Of a stretch of DNA of 15,864 nt, positions 1 to 6,802 are shown in pieces (the stretch's first letter is position 1; each line of letters begins with the position of its first letter). The position numbers and the translations under genes were made by a program. Below the pieces are notes generated by a model. It had not been told where the DNA came from. It ran no database searches and was given only the letters and a program-made list of their open reading frames with translations. Source of the stretch: BM714 sp035269385 (GTDB taxonomy: Bacteria > Bacillota > Clostridia > Peptostreptococcales > BM714); the NCBI GenBank assembly GCA_035269385.1, contig DATFJE010000108.1:1-15864 (forward strand), read 5' to 3'.

Positions 1-2098
1 CTCCCCCTCCGCTTCCCTTTGTAGAGGAATAACCCGTTGTAGACTCGGCGTAGCTTGCCGAAAGGTCGCCGCGGTTTAAGAGGTCTCCCGCATAGGGCGG
101 GGATGCCAGAACTGCCAGCACCTCGGGGTCTGTGTATGTGAAGTAGTGGGAACCAGGTCCCGGAGTATAAACCATGTAGGATGTATCTGTGTCAGTATTT
201 GGCATGCATATTGATGTTGCCGCATCCTTTTCAAAATAATCAATTTCCGCTGTTTTGCTGTCTATTGTCATCATTGCAGTTTCACCAGGGGTAAATTTGC
301 TGCAATTGTCTGTGGAAGCAACCTTAGGATAATAGGACTTCCTGCCAATCCATTTGTGCCACCAGTTCTTGTAATATGAAACCCATTCTATGCTTTCACT
401 TGTCATCTTCTCTGTATTCGAGGCTTTCTGCTTCATTGTTACAAGGGTTTCGTATCCCATTCCAACAAGGTCTCCTGAAACAGCTCCGTATTCCACAAAA
501 TAATCAGAATTCGTTTGTCCTTCCCATTGTTGGTCTAAGGCCATAGCAATTTCAAAGCCTTCGTCTCCATATTCTATTAGAAGGCTATCAATATAAAGAT
601 AGGCACTCTCTGTCAGACCACGCGAAATTACCGCAAGGTTTGATGGACAAAGTGGCATTGACATAAATATATCTTCACCATCTTCTGTCCTATTCCTGTT
701 ATCCATTTCGTCGTTTTCATAGTTTCCATCGCTATCTTTAGCAAAGAGTTCAATATTTTTACTTGTGTTGGCTTTAAAGGAGCTTCCATCCCAAGAGTAT
801 ATGGCGATATATCTGGATATTATATTGTTCTCAATATCCTTGTCGTATTGTCCCCCGAGCACTAAAACTTCGTCTCCGCTTCCTGTGATGTCTCCATATG
901 TAAAGGATGCCCTTACGATTTCGGAGTCTCCGTATTCGAGATCAAACTCCTGTGACTGCTGGAGCATGCTGCCCCTGTTTCCAAACATTATGACAGCCTT
1001 GCTGCCATTGTTATTGTCCGGTCCGTAGTAGTATCCCCATGTAGCTCCAAGATCGGCAACACCGTCCTCGTTGAAGTCTCCGGAAACCAGGGAAACCATG
1101 TTTGATACATAGCCGGTTTCCTTGAGGGAATATGTCCATGCTATCTCCCATTGGTCAGGACTTAGGTAGGCGTCTTCCGCCTGTCCCGTAGTAGTCTTTT
1201 GCTTGTAGACAAGAATCCTTGAGTTGTTTAACTCTGGCACAAATACGGCAAGCTCGTCTGTTCCGTCTCCGTCGTAGTCGCCTGTTGTCACTTGCATATA
1301 GTTTTGTATCAGATAGGGGTCGGCTGTAAAGTCTTCGTTTACTCCCTCGACAGACCCACTCGGGTTTCCTATTGAGCCACTTGTAGATATTAGCTCAATC
1401 TTGTCTCCAAGCTCCCCTGTATTTATGTCTCCAAAACGCATGTAAAGACCGCCGTGTTCATCGAGGTCTCCCGCATATAGCATTGCCATTTGAGACGATA
1501 GGCCGTCTCCGTTTCCGTCGAAGTTTGCATTAACAAGCTTGGATGCCTCAAAGGACATGCTCTGCCCGTCAGGTATTTCAAGCGTTGTATCTGAATGGTA
1601 GCCATTCTCCTGAAGATATGAATATCCGCCGGGTTGCGTATCGCCTGTCAAATAATCATAATCGCCATACGTATGGGAGCTTCCTTCCGCAAGGTTTTTG
1701 ATTATTCTACTTGCCAGTATTCCCGCCGCGTTTTCACTACTGTTGTTGTCGTGTCCAAAAAGTTTTCCTTGAAGTTTCTGTGGATCTATTGTCTCACTGT
1801 AATCCGATATTTCTCCGGATACGCTTGAGTCGAGATTGTTTGTGTTATTCTCGAGTCCAAGAACATATAACTCGTTTACTGGGTTTACTGTCATATTGTT
1901 TTTCCCGTATGGATTTGATGTATCATTTTCATCAAATCCCTCAGGTGCAACGCTAGTATCTATGCCAAGCGCACTAAGTGCATCCATATCGGATATGTCC
2001 GAACTTTCCGCAGCCCATGCGTTTCCGAATAAATCACCCGGCAAAAGTGAAATCACCATTGAAAAAGCCATTATGATCGATAGTATTCTTTTTTTCAT
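1..2098 (-). CDS. Secreted FG-GAP/VCBS-repeat protein, 3' end outside the window
   Basis: I translated this frame by hand and found it open from an ATG at 2098 to the window edge, 699 codons with no stop, so the C-terminus is missing. The start follows AAGGGGAG seven bases upstream. Residues 1-30 form a signal peptide: MKKR, a hydrophobic stretch (ILSIIMAFSMVISLL), then an Ala-rich cleavage zone near GNAWAAES. The rest carries repeated acidic Gly/Asp motifs of FG-GAP/VCBS type, for example NFDGNGDG (192-199), DYDGDGTDE (274-282) and DFNEDGVADLG (341-351), plus weaker GDI, GDL and YGD copies about every 50-70 residues. Such repeats usually build an extracellular, often calcium-binding beta-propeller. 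Near the cut end lies LAVLASPPY (about 661-670), followed by a Ser/Gly/Thr-rich segment. An exported or cell-surface binding role is likely. The ligand is unknown and I recognise no enzyme domain in the visible part. Confidence 0.85.
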   Translation of the reverse strand, partial: MKKRILSIIMAFSMVISLLPGDLFGNAWAAESSDISDMDALSALGIDTSVAPEGFDENDTSNPYGKNNMTVNPVNELYVLGLENNTNNLDSSVSGEISDYSETIDPQKLQGKLFGHDNNSSENAAGILASRIIKNLAEGSSHTYGDYDYLTGDTQPGGYSYLQENGYHSDTTLEIPDGQSMSFEASKLVNANFDGNGDGLSSQMAMLYAGDLDEHGGLYMRFGDINTGELGDKIELISTSGSIGNPSGSVEGVNEDFTADPYLIQNYMQVTTGDYDGDGTDELAVFVPELNNSRILVYKQKTTTGQAEDAYLSPDQWEIAWTYSLKETGYVSNMVSLVSGDFNEDGVADLGATWGYYYGPDNNNGSKAVIMFGNRGSMLQQSQEFDLEYGDSEIVRASFTYGDITGSGDEVLVLGGQYDKDIENNIISRYIAIYSWDGSSFKANTSKNIELFAKDSDGNYENDEMDNRNRTEDGEDIFMSMPLCPSNLAVISRGLTESAYLYIDSLLIEYGDEGFEIAMALDQQWEGQTNSDYFVEYGAVSGDLVGMGYETLVTMKQKASNTEKMTSESIEWVSYYKNWWHKWIGRKSYYPKVASTDNCSKFTPGETAMMTIDSKTAEIDYFEKDAATSICMPNTDTDTSYMVYTPGPGSHYFTYTDPEVLAVLASPPYAGDLLNRGDLSASYAESTTGYSSTKGSGGG

Positions 2099-2174
2099 GT
2101 TTTACTCCCCTTATTATATGTATTGATATTATGTTTTTTTAATTCACCTTGTATTTATACTATTACATCAAAAT

Positions 2175-2240
2175 AAAAAATCGCCATCAACAATGTGCTG
2201 ACTTTTTTGCACGCACTTATGGCAATGGCGGTGTTGCCCC
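2175..2240 (-). promoter_or_regulatory. Terminator-like hairpin in the leader of the FG-GAP protein gene
   Basis: Minus strand: CGCCAT (2230-2225) can pair with ATGGCG (2187-2182), with GTGC/GCAC pairing inside, followed by a run of six T (2180-2175). This is the shape of an intrinsic terminator. It lies between the predicted promoter and the start codon. Alternative pairings overlap it: GGCAA with TTGCC, and CAACA with TGTTG. These cannot all form with the terminator stem, so attenuation is possible. It does not match the c-di-GMP riboswitch consensus as I remember it. The flanking GGGGGACGGGG also recalls REP-like elements. Confidence 0.4.
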
Positions 2241-2308
2241 GTCCCCCTCTTTTGTTTATATATTAGTTTTTCAATGTTTTTTCTTTTTATTGTAAATATT
2301 TAAATTTA

Positions 2309-2337
2309 ATTATATCTTTAAATTAGTATCATTGCAA
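2309..2337 (-). promoter_or_regulatory. Sigma-A-type promoter for the FG-GAP protein gene
   Basis: On the minus strand TTGCAA (2332-2337) lies exactly 17 bases before TATAAT (2309-2314). Transcription would start near 2302, giving a leader of about 200 bases before the ATG at 2098. The surrounding sequence is very AT-rich. The boxes and spacing are read directly; activity is inferred. Confidence 0.6.
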
Positions 2338-2352
2338 TATCATCCCAAATAC

Positions 2353-2383
2353 AAAAAACGGCAATAACCCCTGTGATTATTGC
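2353..2383 (-). terminator. Intrinsic terminator of the DUF5320-type gene
   Basis: On the minus strand a perfect 7-bp stem, GCAATAA/TTATTGC (2383-2377 with 2367-2361), is followed by CG and a run of six T (2358-2353). It lies about 70 bases after the stop codon at 2454. An overlapping stem, AACCCC/GGGGTT (2366-2371 with 2391-2396), is the alternative fold. Confidence 0.65.
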
Positions 2384-2453
2384 ATTTAAAGGGGTTTTGC
2401 CTTTGTTAAATATTTGTTGATATTTTTCGATTATTCTCTTTTACCGTCGGTTT

Positions 2454-2774
2454 CTATTCTTTTTCGTCAAGACGGGTTTTAATGCTCGCAAGTCTCTTTT
2501 CGAGATAGCTTTTTTCTTCTTCAAGATATTCTTTCTCATCTACGGGCTCGGTTTCGTAGTAAACCCCGGCTCCACGTCCTGAAAAACCTCTGTCTGCGCC
2601 GTAGAATCCGCGGCCTCTGGCCCCACGGCCAAAAAAACCTCTGCCTCCTCGACCAAAAAAGCCTCTTCCACCTCCGGCTGTATAGCCGGGTTCGTCGTAG
2701 CCTGCACAATATCCCAGGCCTCTGCCTGTCAAGGGACCTCTTCCGTCTGGTCCTCTTCTGTCTCCTCTAGCCAT
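2454..2774 (-). CDS. Small Gly/Arg-rich DUF5320-type protein
   Basis: This is a 106-residue protein. The N-terminus (MARGDRRGPDGRGPLTGRG, then GYCAGYDEPGY) matches the pattern of DUF5320-type proteins as I know them, usually found near DUF134 and NifX/NifB-like or Mrp-type iron-sulfur genes. Residues 34-70 are tandem GRG(F/Y) repeats (GRGGRGFFGRGARGRGFYG), a low-complexity RGG-like segment. Residues 78-106 are charged and Glu/Lys-rich, probably a short coiled coil. One Cys (C23) lies in the conserved N-terminal part. The start is firm: GAAGGAGG lies eight bases upstream. The gene has its own promoter (2819-2847) with two palindromic sites and its own terminator. The biochemical role is unknown. 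The high Gly/Arg content could support nucleic-acid or metal-cofactor interactions, but that is speculation. Confidence 0.75.
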   Translation of the reverse strand: MARGDRRGPDGRGPLTGRGLGYCAGYDEPGYTAGGGRGFFGRGGRGFFGRGARGRGFYGADRGFSGRGAGVYYETEPVDEKEYLEEEKSYLEKRLASIKTRLDEKE

Positions 2775-2793
2775 GATTTCGCCTCCTTCTTAT

Positions 2794-2846
2794 AGGGCAT
2801 ATGCCCTTTTCTATTATCATAGTACACCCGTTATGGGCATATGTCA
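2794..2846. promoter_or_regulatory. Two CATATG-centred palindromic operator candidates
   Basis: AGGGCATATGCCCT (2794-2807) is a perfect 14-bp palindrome between the -10 box and the ribosome site. TGGGCATATGTCA (2834-2846) is an imperfect copy overlapping the -35 box. Their centres are 40 bp apart, close to four helical turns. This geometry is typical of a dimeric repressor that blocks RNA polymerase. The neighbouring DUF134-type HTH protein is the obvious candidate, though nothing in the sequence proves it. Confidence 0.55.
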
Positions 2847-2847
2847 A
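2819..2847 (-). promoter_or_regulatory. Promoter of the DUF5320-type gene
   Basis: On the minus strand TTGACA (2847-2842), a consensus -35 box, is followed after 17 bases by TACTAT (2824-2819). The predicted start of transcription is near 2812, about 38 bases before the ATG. One palindromic site overlaps the -35 box and spacer, and another lies in the short leader. Confidence 0.6.
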
Positions 2848-2858
2848 TAACTTTTCTG

Positions 2859-2906
2859 AAAAAAAAGGAGACCGCTTTCCATGCTCTCAAGCATGGCTTG
2901 GTCCCC
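2859..2906 (-). terminator. Intrinsic terminator of the DUF134-type gene
   Basis: On the minus strand GGGGACC (2906-2900) pairs with GGTCTCC (2873-2867), and CCATGC pairs with GCATGG inside it. A run of eight T follows (2866-2859). The hairpin begins five bases after the stop codon at 2911 and separates this gene from the DUF5320-type gene. Confidence 0.8.
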
Positions 2907-2910
2907 TTTG

Positions 2911-3420
2911 TCATCTGTTTCTTCTGTTTCTTCCCCTGCCCATTCCCGGGCCTCTTCCTCTTCCCATTCCCTGGCCGGGGGGTGTTTCTCGGTAATCCCT
3001 TTCAAAATGCCTGTCGCAGCTCACTCTGGGATCGCCGCACTCCGGACATCTTACGCTTTCCATTTCCCTCAGGTTTTCAACCTTGTTTTCCCACTCGTAT
3101 CCGCAATTCTCGCAGACGAGAAGGCATATGTTTCTGGTGTAGTCGCCCCCCTGGATCCTTATTGCTTTTCCGTTTATGAGGCTGTCCGCCACTTTTACTT
3201 TTGCGGCGTTGTATATCCTCTGAAATGTCTGCCTTGAAACCCGCATGGCGGAAGCGCAGCTCTCCTGGTCCAGACCCTCAAGGTCCTTGAGTCGTATGGA
3301 TTCGAGCTCTTCTATTTTAAGTATGTTTTCGTCAAGGCTTTCACCTTCGATGCCCTCCGGAGTGAAATACCGGTGGTCGGGCATTTGGGCTATCCGCCTC
3401 CATTTTACAGGTCTTGGCAT
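2911..3420 (-). CDS. DUF134 (UPF0251)-type HTH regulator with zinc ribbon
   Basis: This is a 169-residue protein. The N-terminus (MPRPVKWRRI, then YFTPEG) is the signature of the DUF134/UPF0251 family. Residues about 38-80 form a sigma70-region-4-like helix-turn-helix: DLEGLDQESCASAMRVSRQ, then TFQRIYNAAKVKVADSL. Residues 100-135 hold CENC (103-106) and CPEC (125-128), a probable zinc ribbon, with C135 nearby. The tail (149-169) is GQGMGRGRGPGMGRGR plus basic residues, like the Gly/Arg repeats of the next protein downstream, which suggests a shared partner. The start follows AAGGAG six bases upstream. DUF134 proteins are predicted DNA-binding regulators often found near NifX-like or Mrp-like iron-sulfur genes, but neither is in this window. 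No clear promoter was found; the upstream DNA is a repeat array. Confidence 0.82.
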   Translation of the reverse strand: MPRPVKWRRIAQMPDHRYFTPEGIEGESLDENILKIEELESIRLKDLEGLDQESCASAMRVSRQTFQRIYNAAKVKVADSLINGKAIRIQGGDYTRNICLLVCENCGYEWENKVENLREMESVRCPECGDPRVSCDRHFERDYRETPPGQGMGRGRGPGMGRGRNRRNR

Positions 3421-3433
3421 GGTTGGCTCCTTT

Positions 3434-3655
<222 letters not shown>

Positions 3656-3806
3656 AATGAATTCCTTTTCTGTCCAATTACTCACACCAATGAATTTTCG
3701 GCTACACCCTTCTTGCTGTTATTCAAAGCCGCAAGTAACTGCCTTTTGCTATTTCTTTTCGCTTAATCTTTTCCTGACAACTGATATCTAATATCTGCTC
3801 TTTAGT

Positions 3807-3903
3807 ATTTGTCTTTTGTTTTTACCTTTGTTCTTTCTTTCCACGTTCCTCTTTCCACGTTCCTCTTTCCACGTTCCTCTTTCCACTTTACTCTTTCCTC
3901 TTT
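3807..3903. repeat. Inverted, pyrimidine-rich array abutting the arcB stop codon
   Basis: The array begins with an 18-base sequence (3807-3824) that recurs exactly at 5299-5316 downstream of arcA. It continues with four tandem 14-bp units, CCACGTTCCTCTTT, at 3841-3854, 3855-3868, 3869-3882 and, with two changes, 3883-3896. It runs into the arcB stop codon (3904-3906). Read on the minus strand it is purine-rich and resembles GAAAGTN heptamers, so its orientation is inverted relative to 3434-3655. Confidence 0.85.
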
Positions 3904-4896
3904 CTACTTCCCTATTGTTTCTGTCATTATGGCTTTTATTGTATGCATTCTGTTTTCGGCTTCGTCGAAAACGACTGAATATTTGCTTGTGAATACTTGG
4001 TCGGTGACTTCCATTTCGTCTATCCCGAATTTTTCTTTGATTTCGCGTCCAACTATTGTGTTGAGATCGTGGAAGGAAGGCAGGCAGTGCATGAACACCA
4101 CGTCTGGATTTCCTGTAGCCTTGACCATGTCCATGTTGACCTGGTAAGCTCCAAGCAGCTTTATGCGCTCCTCGAACAGTGCTTCTTCTCCCATGGACAC
4201 CCATACATCTGTGTAAAGCACGTCGGCATCCTTTACGCCCTCTTTTATGTCCTCTGTCAGTTCAATTACAGCACCGGTTTTCTCGGCCAGAATTCGCATT
4301 TCCGAAACAAGCTCGTCGGAAGGGAAAAGTTCCTTTGGCGCAACCGCCACAAAGTGCATTCCCATTTTCGCCGCTCCAATCATGAGTGAGTTGCCCATGT
4401 TGTTTCTTGCGTCGCCTATGAATACGAATTTCATTTTGTTAAGGGGCTTGTTTACATTCTCCATTGCAGTCATGAAGTCGGCCAGTATCTGAGTTGGATG
4501 GTAAAGGTCTGTGAGCCCGTTCCATACCGGCACTCCTGCGTTTTCGGCCAGTGCGTCTACTGTTTCCTGCTTGAAACCCCTGAATTCGATTCCGTCGTAG
4601 TATCTTCCAAGAACCTTTGCCGTATCGGCTATGGATTCCTTTTTACCCATTTGGCTGTTTGAAAGGAAGGTCACATTGGCGCCTTCGTCGAATGCCGCCA
4701 CTTCAAAAGCGCAACGGGTCCTTGTTGATGTTTTTTCGAAAAGCAGAACCACGTTCTTGCCTTCCATAAGGTCTCCCTTTATTCCCGACCTCTTCTTTTT
4801 TTTCAGGTCTATTGATTTGTCGAGAAGGTGCCGGATTTCCTCCGGCGAAAAGTCCTTTAGAGTTATGAAGCTTCTTCCTTTGAGATTTACTGGCAT
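3904..4896 (-). CDS. arcB: Ornithine carbamoyltransferase, catabolic type
   Basis: This protein of 330 residues, full length for the family, interconverts citrulline plus phosphate with ornithine plus carbamoyl phosphate. Carbamoyl-phosphate motifs are FEKTSTRTR (53-61) and HPTQ (133-136). Ornithine-side motifs are DVWVSMGEE (230-238) and HCLP (270-273), with C271 the usual ornithine-contact cysteine. The STRTRCAFEVAAFDEGANVT block and GKKESIADTAKVLGRYYDGIE resemble catabolic ArcB enzymes more than anabolic ArgF (which has STRTRVSFE). That, and arginine deiminase upstream on the same strand, support a role in arginine breakdown. The start follows AAGGGGG eight bases upstream. The 465-bp gap to arcA is filled with repeat arrays, so cotranscription is possible but not assured. 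No carbamate kinase gene (arcC) is present in the window. Confidence 0.95.
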   Translation of the reverse strand: MPVNLKGRSFITLKDFSPEEIRHLLDKSIDLKKKKRSGIKGDLMEGKNVVLLFEKTSTRTRCAFEVAAFDEGANVTFLSNSQMGKKESIADTAKVLGRYYDGIEFRGFKQETVDALAENAGVPVWNGLTDLYHPTQILADFMTAMENVNKPLNKMKFVFIGDARNNMGNSLMIGAAKMGMHFVAVAPKELFPSDELVSEMRILAEKTGAVIELTEDIKEGVKDADVLYTDVWVSMGEEALFEERIKLLGAYQVNMDMVKATGNPDVVFMHCLPSFHDLNTIVGREIKEKFGIDEMEVTDQVFTSKYSVVFDEAENRMHTIKAIMTETIGK

Positions 4897-4911
4897 GGTA
4901 TTGTCCCCCTT

Positions 4912-5237
4912 GAGTACAGTTGAAAGTTGAAAGTAGAAAGTGTATAGGTACAGTTGAAAGTTGAAAGTAGAAAGTGTATAAGTACAGTTGAAAGTTGAAA
5001 GTAGAAAGTAGAAAGTAAAAGATTAAAAGATTAAAATATTAAATACAAAAACTTAAGTACAGTAGTAAGTGTAAAGTGTATAGGTACAGTTGAAAGTTGA
5101 AAGTAGAAAGTAGAAAGAAAAAGATTAAAAGATTAAAAGATTAAATACAAAAGCTTAAGTACAGTAGTAAGTGGAAAGTGTATAGGTACAGTTGAAAGTT
5201 GAAAGAAAAAGATTAAAAGATTAAATACAAAAGTTTT
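4912..5237. repeat. 34-bp and 102-bp tandem repeats upstream of arcB
   Basis: GTACAGTTGAAAGTTGAAAG begins at 4914, 4948, 4982, 5084 and 5186, with spacings of 34, 34, 102 and 102 bp (102 = 3 x 34). The two full 102-bp units (4982-5083 and 5084-5185) are nearly identical and a shortened third follows. Each contains GAAAGTN heptamers, a GATTAAAA run and ACAGTAGTAAGT. The array ends next to the arcB ribosome site. The stretch 5238-5298 is AT-rich with no recognisable gene. Confidence 0.9.
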
Positions 5238-5298
5238 AAGTCAAAGGATTTCGAAGTTTTGCTCTTTTGCTTTTTCTTTGTTCATTTTGTTCTTAATC

Positions 5299-5361
5299 AT
5301 TTGTCTTTTGTTTTTATGCCTTTCCTTTCTACTTTCCACTTTCTACTTTCTACTGCTTTTC
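5299..5361. repeat. Inverted heptamer array abutting the arcA stop codon
   Basis: It starts with the same 18 bases found at 3807-3824 (ATTTGTCTTTTGTTTTTA). It continues as YACTTTC heptamers, reverse complements of GAAAGTR, up to the arcA stop codon (5362-5364). On the arcA transcript these read as purine-rich GAAAGT repeats that could pair with the pyrimidine-rich complement of the 4912-5237 array. Confidence 0.8.
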
Positions 5362-6588
5362 CTATTCTCTCACGAGCGGCATGCTCATGCAGCGTGGACC
5401 GCCCCGTCCTCTGACGAGTTCGGATCCCTCTATTTCTACGACTTCGATTCCTCTTTGCCTGAGGGTTTCGTTTGATGATTCGTTGCGGTTGTATGTGATG
5501 ACTACTCCGGGTGCTATTGCAAGTGTGTTTGTGCTGTCGTTCCACTGCTCTCTTGCGGCGGTTATTTCGTTGCCTCCTCCGCTTTGTATGAACTCTATAG
5601 CCGGAACTTTAAGCGCTTTTTTAAGGGCTTTCTTAAGGCTTGGCATCGGATCGACCTTGAGTGTACCGTTTTTTCCCGGACTCAATTTGTATACCAAAAC
5701 CGACTCCTCGACTCCCGGATATATTGTGAATTTGTCGTAATCGAGCATTGTGAAGACTGTGTCAAGATGCATGTATGCCCGTGCAAAAGGTATTTGCACT
5801 GCGTAAACTTCCCTTATGCCAGAGTTTCCATCGAAAAGGTTTTGGGAAATCTTTTCGATGGCCTTTGGAGATGTCCTCTCGCTGCAGCCTATGAGTGCCA
5901 CGCTATCGCTGACGACGAAAATGTCCCCACCCTCTATGCTGTTTTTGCAACTGTAGTCATACCAGAGGGGGCTTTCGTTTTTCCTGAAGAGGGGATGTTC
6001 CGCGTAAAGGTATTTCAGCATCATTGTTTCGCGGTTTCTTGCTCTTGTATTCATCGAATTTATACTCAGCCCGTTTCCTATTACTGCTCCGGGATCCCTT
6101 GTGAAATAAAGGTTTGGAATCGGGTCCATGTAGAATGGATAGTCTTCCTCTATGTAGTCGGCAAGTGTCTTGGCTTGACCCGGGTCTGGAAAATCCTCCT
6201 TGTGGATTCCCGCTATCAGGACCTCGGAAAACTCGTCGGCCTTCTTTTGCATTAGAAATTCCGATATTTCGTCTTTTAGTCTTATGCTTGAAATGTCGCT
6301 CAGCCTGAGGGCTTCGGCAACAAGGCTTTCTTTCACCTTTTTGCTCCCGAGTATCTCCTCGAGGAGCTCTTCGTAGTAATATACCCGGCAGCCTCTTTTG
6401 CGCAAAACATCTGCAAATGAGTCGTGTTCCTTTTGCATCTGCTTGAGCCATGGTATGTCGTCAAAAAGCAGTTCATCAAGAGATTGGGGCGTAAGCCTCT
6501 CAAGCTCCTTGCCTGGACGATGCAGAAGTACTGCCTTGAGTTTCCCTATCTCCGATTTTACATTGAGAAAAGCCTTCGAATTGTTCAT
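5362..6588 (-). CDS. arcA: Arginine deiminase
   Basis: This enzyme hydrolyses arginine to citrulline and ammonia, the first step of the deiminase pathway. I chose the ATG at 6588 because TTTGGAGG lies five bases upstream and because the resulting 408 residues match the usual length; an in-frame ATG at 6642 would add 18 residues without a good ribosome site. The guanidino-group hydrolase motifs are all present: LLHRPG (21-26), FTRDPG (162-167), EGGD (219-222, acidic substrate contacts), HLDTVF (274-279, catalytic His) and GRGGPRCMSMPLVR (394-407), with C400 the nucleophile. The fold is a five-bladed beta/alpha propeller and the protein is cytosolic. It is followed by arcB on the same strand after a repeat-filled gap. 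No terminator hairpin with a T-run was found immediately after it. Confidence 0.96.
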   Translation of the reverse strand: MNNSKAFLNVKSEIGKLKAVLLHRPGKELERLTPQSLDELLFDDIPWLKQMQKEHDSFADVLRKRGCRVYYYEELLEEILGSKKVKESLVAEALRLSDISSIRLKDEISEFLMQKKADEFSEVLIAGIHKEDFPDPGQAKTLADYIEEDYPFYMDPIPNLYFTRDPGAVIGNGLSINSMNTRARNRETMMLKYLYAEHPLFRKNESPLWYDYSCKNSIEGGDIFVVSDSVALIGCSERTSPKAIEKISQNLFDGNSGIREVYAVQIPFARAYMHLDTVFTMLDYDKFTIYPGVEESVLVYKLSPGKNGTLKVDPMPSLKKALKKALKVPAIEFIQSGGGNEITAAREQWNDSTNTLAIAPGVVITYNRNESSNETLRQRGIEVVEIEGSELVRGRGGPRCMSMPLVRE

Positions 6589-6657
6589 TGGCGCCTCCAA
6601 ATTCCCTTTTATTTGTATTGATTCCGATTTGCAAAATTCCACGCCATGCTTCTTATA

Positions 6658-6686
6658 AGTATAACACTATCGGCTTGGATTTTAAA
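6658..6686 (-). promoter_or_regulatory. Candidate promoter for arcA
   Basis: On the minus strand TTTAAA (6686-6681) precedes TATACT (6663-6658) by 17 bases, about 70 bases before the ATG. The -35 box matches consensus at only four positions. I saw no convincing ArgR box nearby. Confidence 0.4.
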
Positions 6687-6774
6687 TCGGCCTTTGCCAT
6701 CATTTGTCATTTCGCCTTCCATGTCTTGATACCCAAAAAAGCCATGATGAATGCACTCTATTTTGCAAAACTAT

Positions 6775-6800
6775 GGCCTGCAGTTTCCTGCAGGCCTTTT
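6775..6800. terminator. Hairpin after veg
   Basis: A perfect 8-bp inverted repeat, GGCCTGCA/TGCAGGCC (6775-6782 and 6789-6796) around a six-base loop, lies just after the veg stop codon. On the plus strand it is followed by TTTTGTTT. On the minus strand, where veg is transcribed, only ATAGTTTTGC follows, so termination of veg is plausible but not textbook. Confidence 0.55.
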
Positions 6801-6802
6801 GT

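Noticed and set aside
1423..1605. 60-codon minus-strand reading frame
   Set aside because: It lies inside the signal-peptide-bearing FG-GAP frame in another phase and shows no domain.
1634..2126. Three plus-strand reading frames opposite the FG-GAP gene
   Set aside because: They are antisense shadows of a frame with a signal peptide, repeats, ribosome site and promoter.
2801..3237. Plus-strand frames opposite the DUF134 gene
   Set aside because: Pro/Ser/Phe-rich antisense of Gly/Arg-rich coding sequence; no ribosome site or family match.
3788..4204. 138-codon minus-strand frame overlapping the arcB 3' end
   Set aside because: Shifted frame of arcB whose tail is translated repeat (RGKSKVERGTWKEERGKR).
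5278..5475. 65-codon plus-strand frame at the arcA end
   Set aside because: Low-complexity Leu/Phe translation of the pyrimidine-rich repeat plus antisense arcA.
6589..6642. 18-codon N-terminal extension of arginine deiminase
   Set aside because: The ATG at 6588 has a strong ribosome site and gives the normal family length; the upstream ATG has no comparable site.
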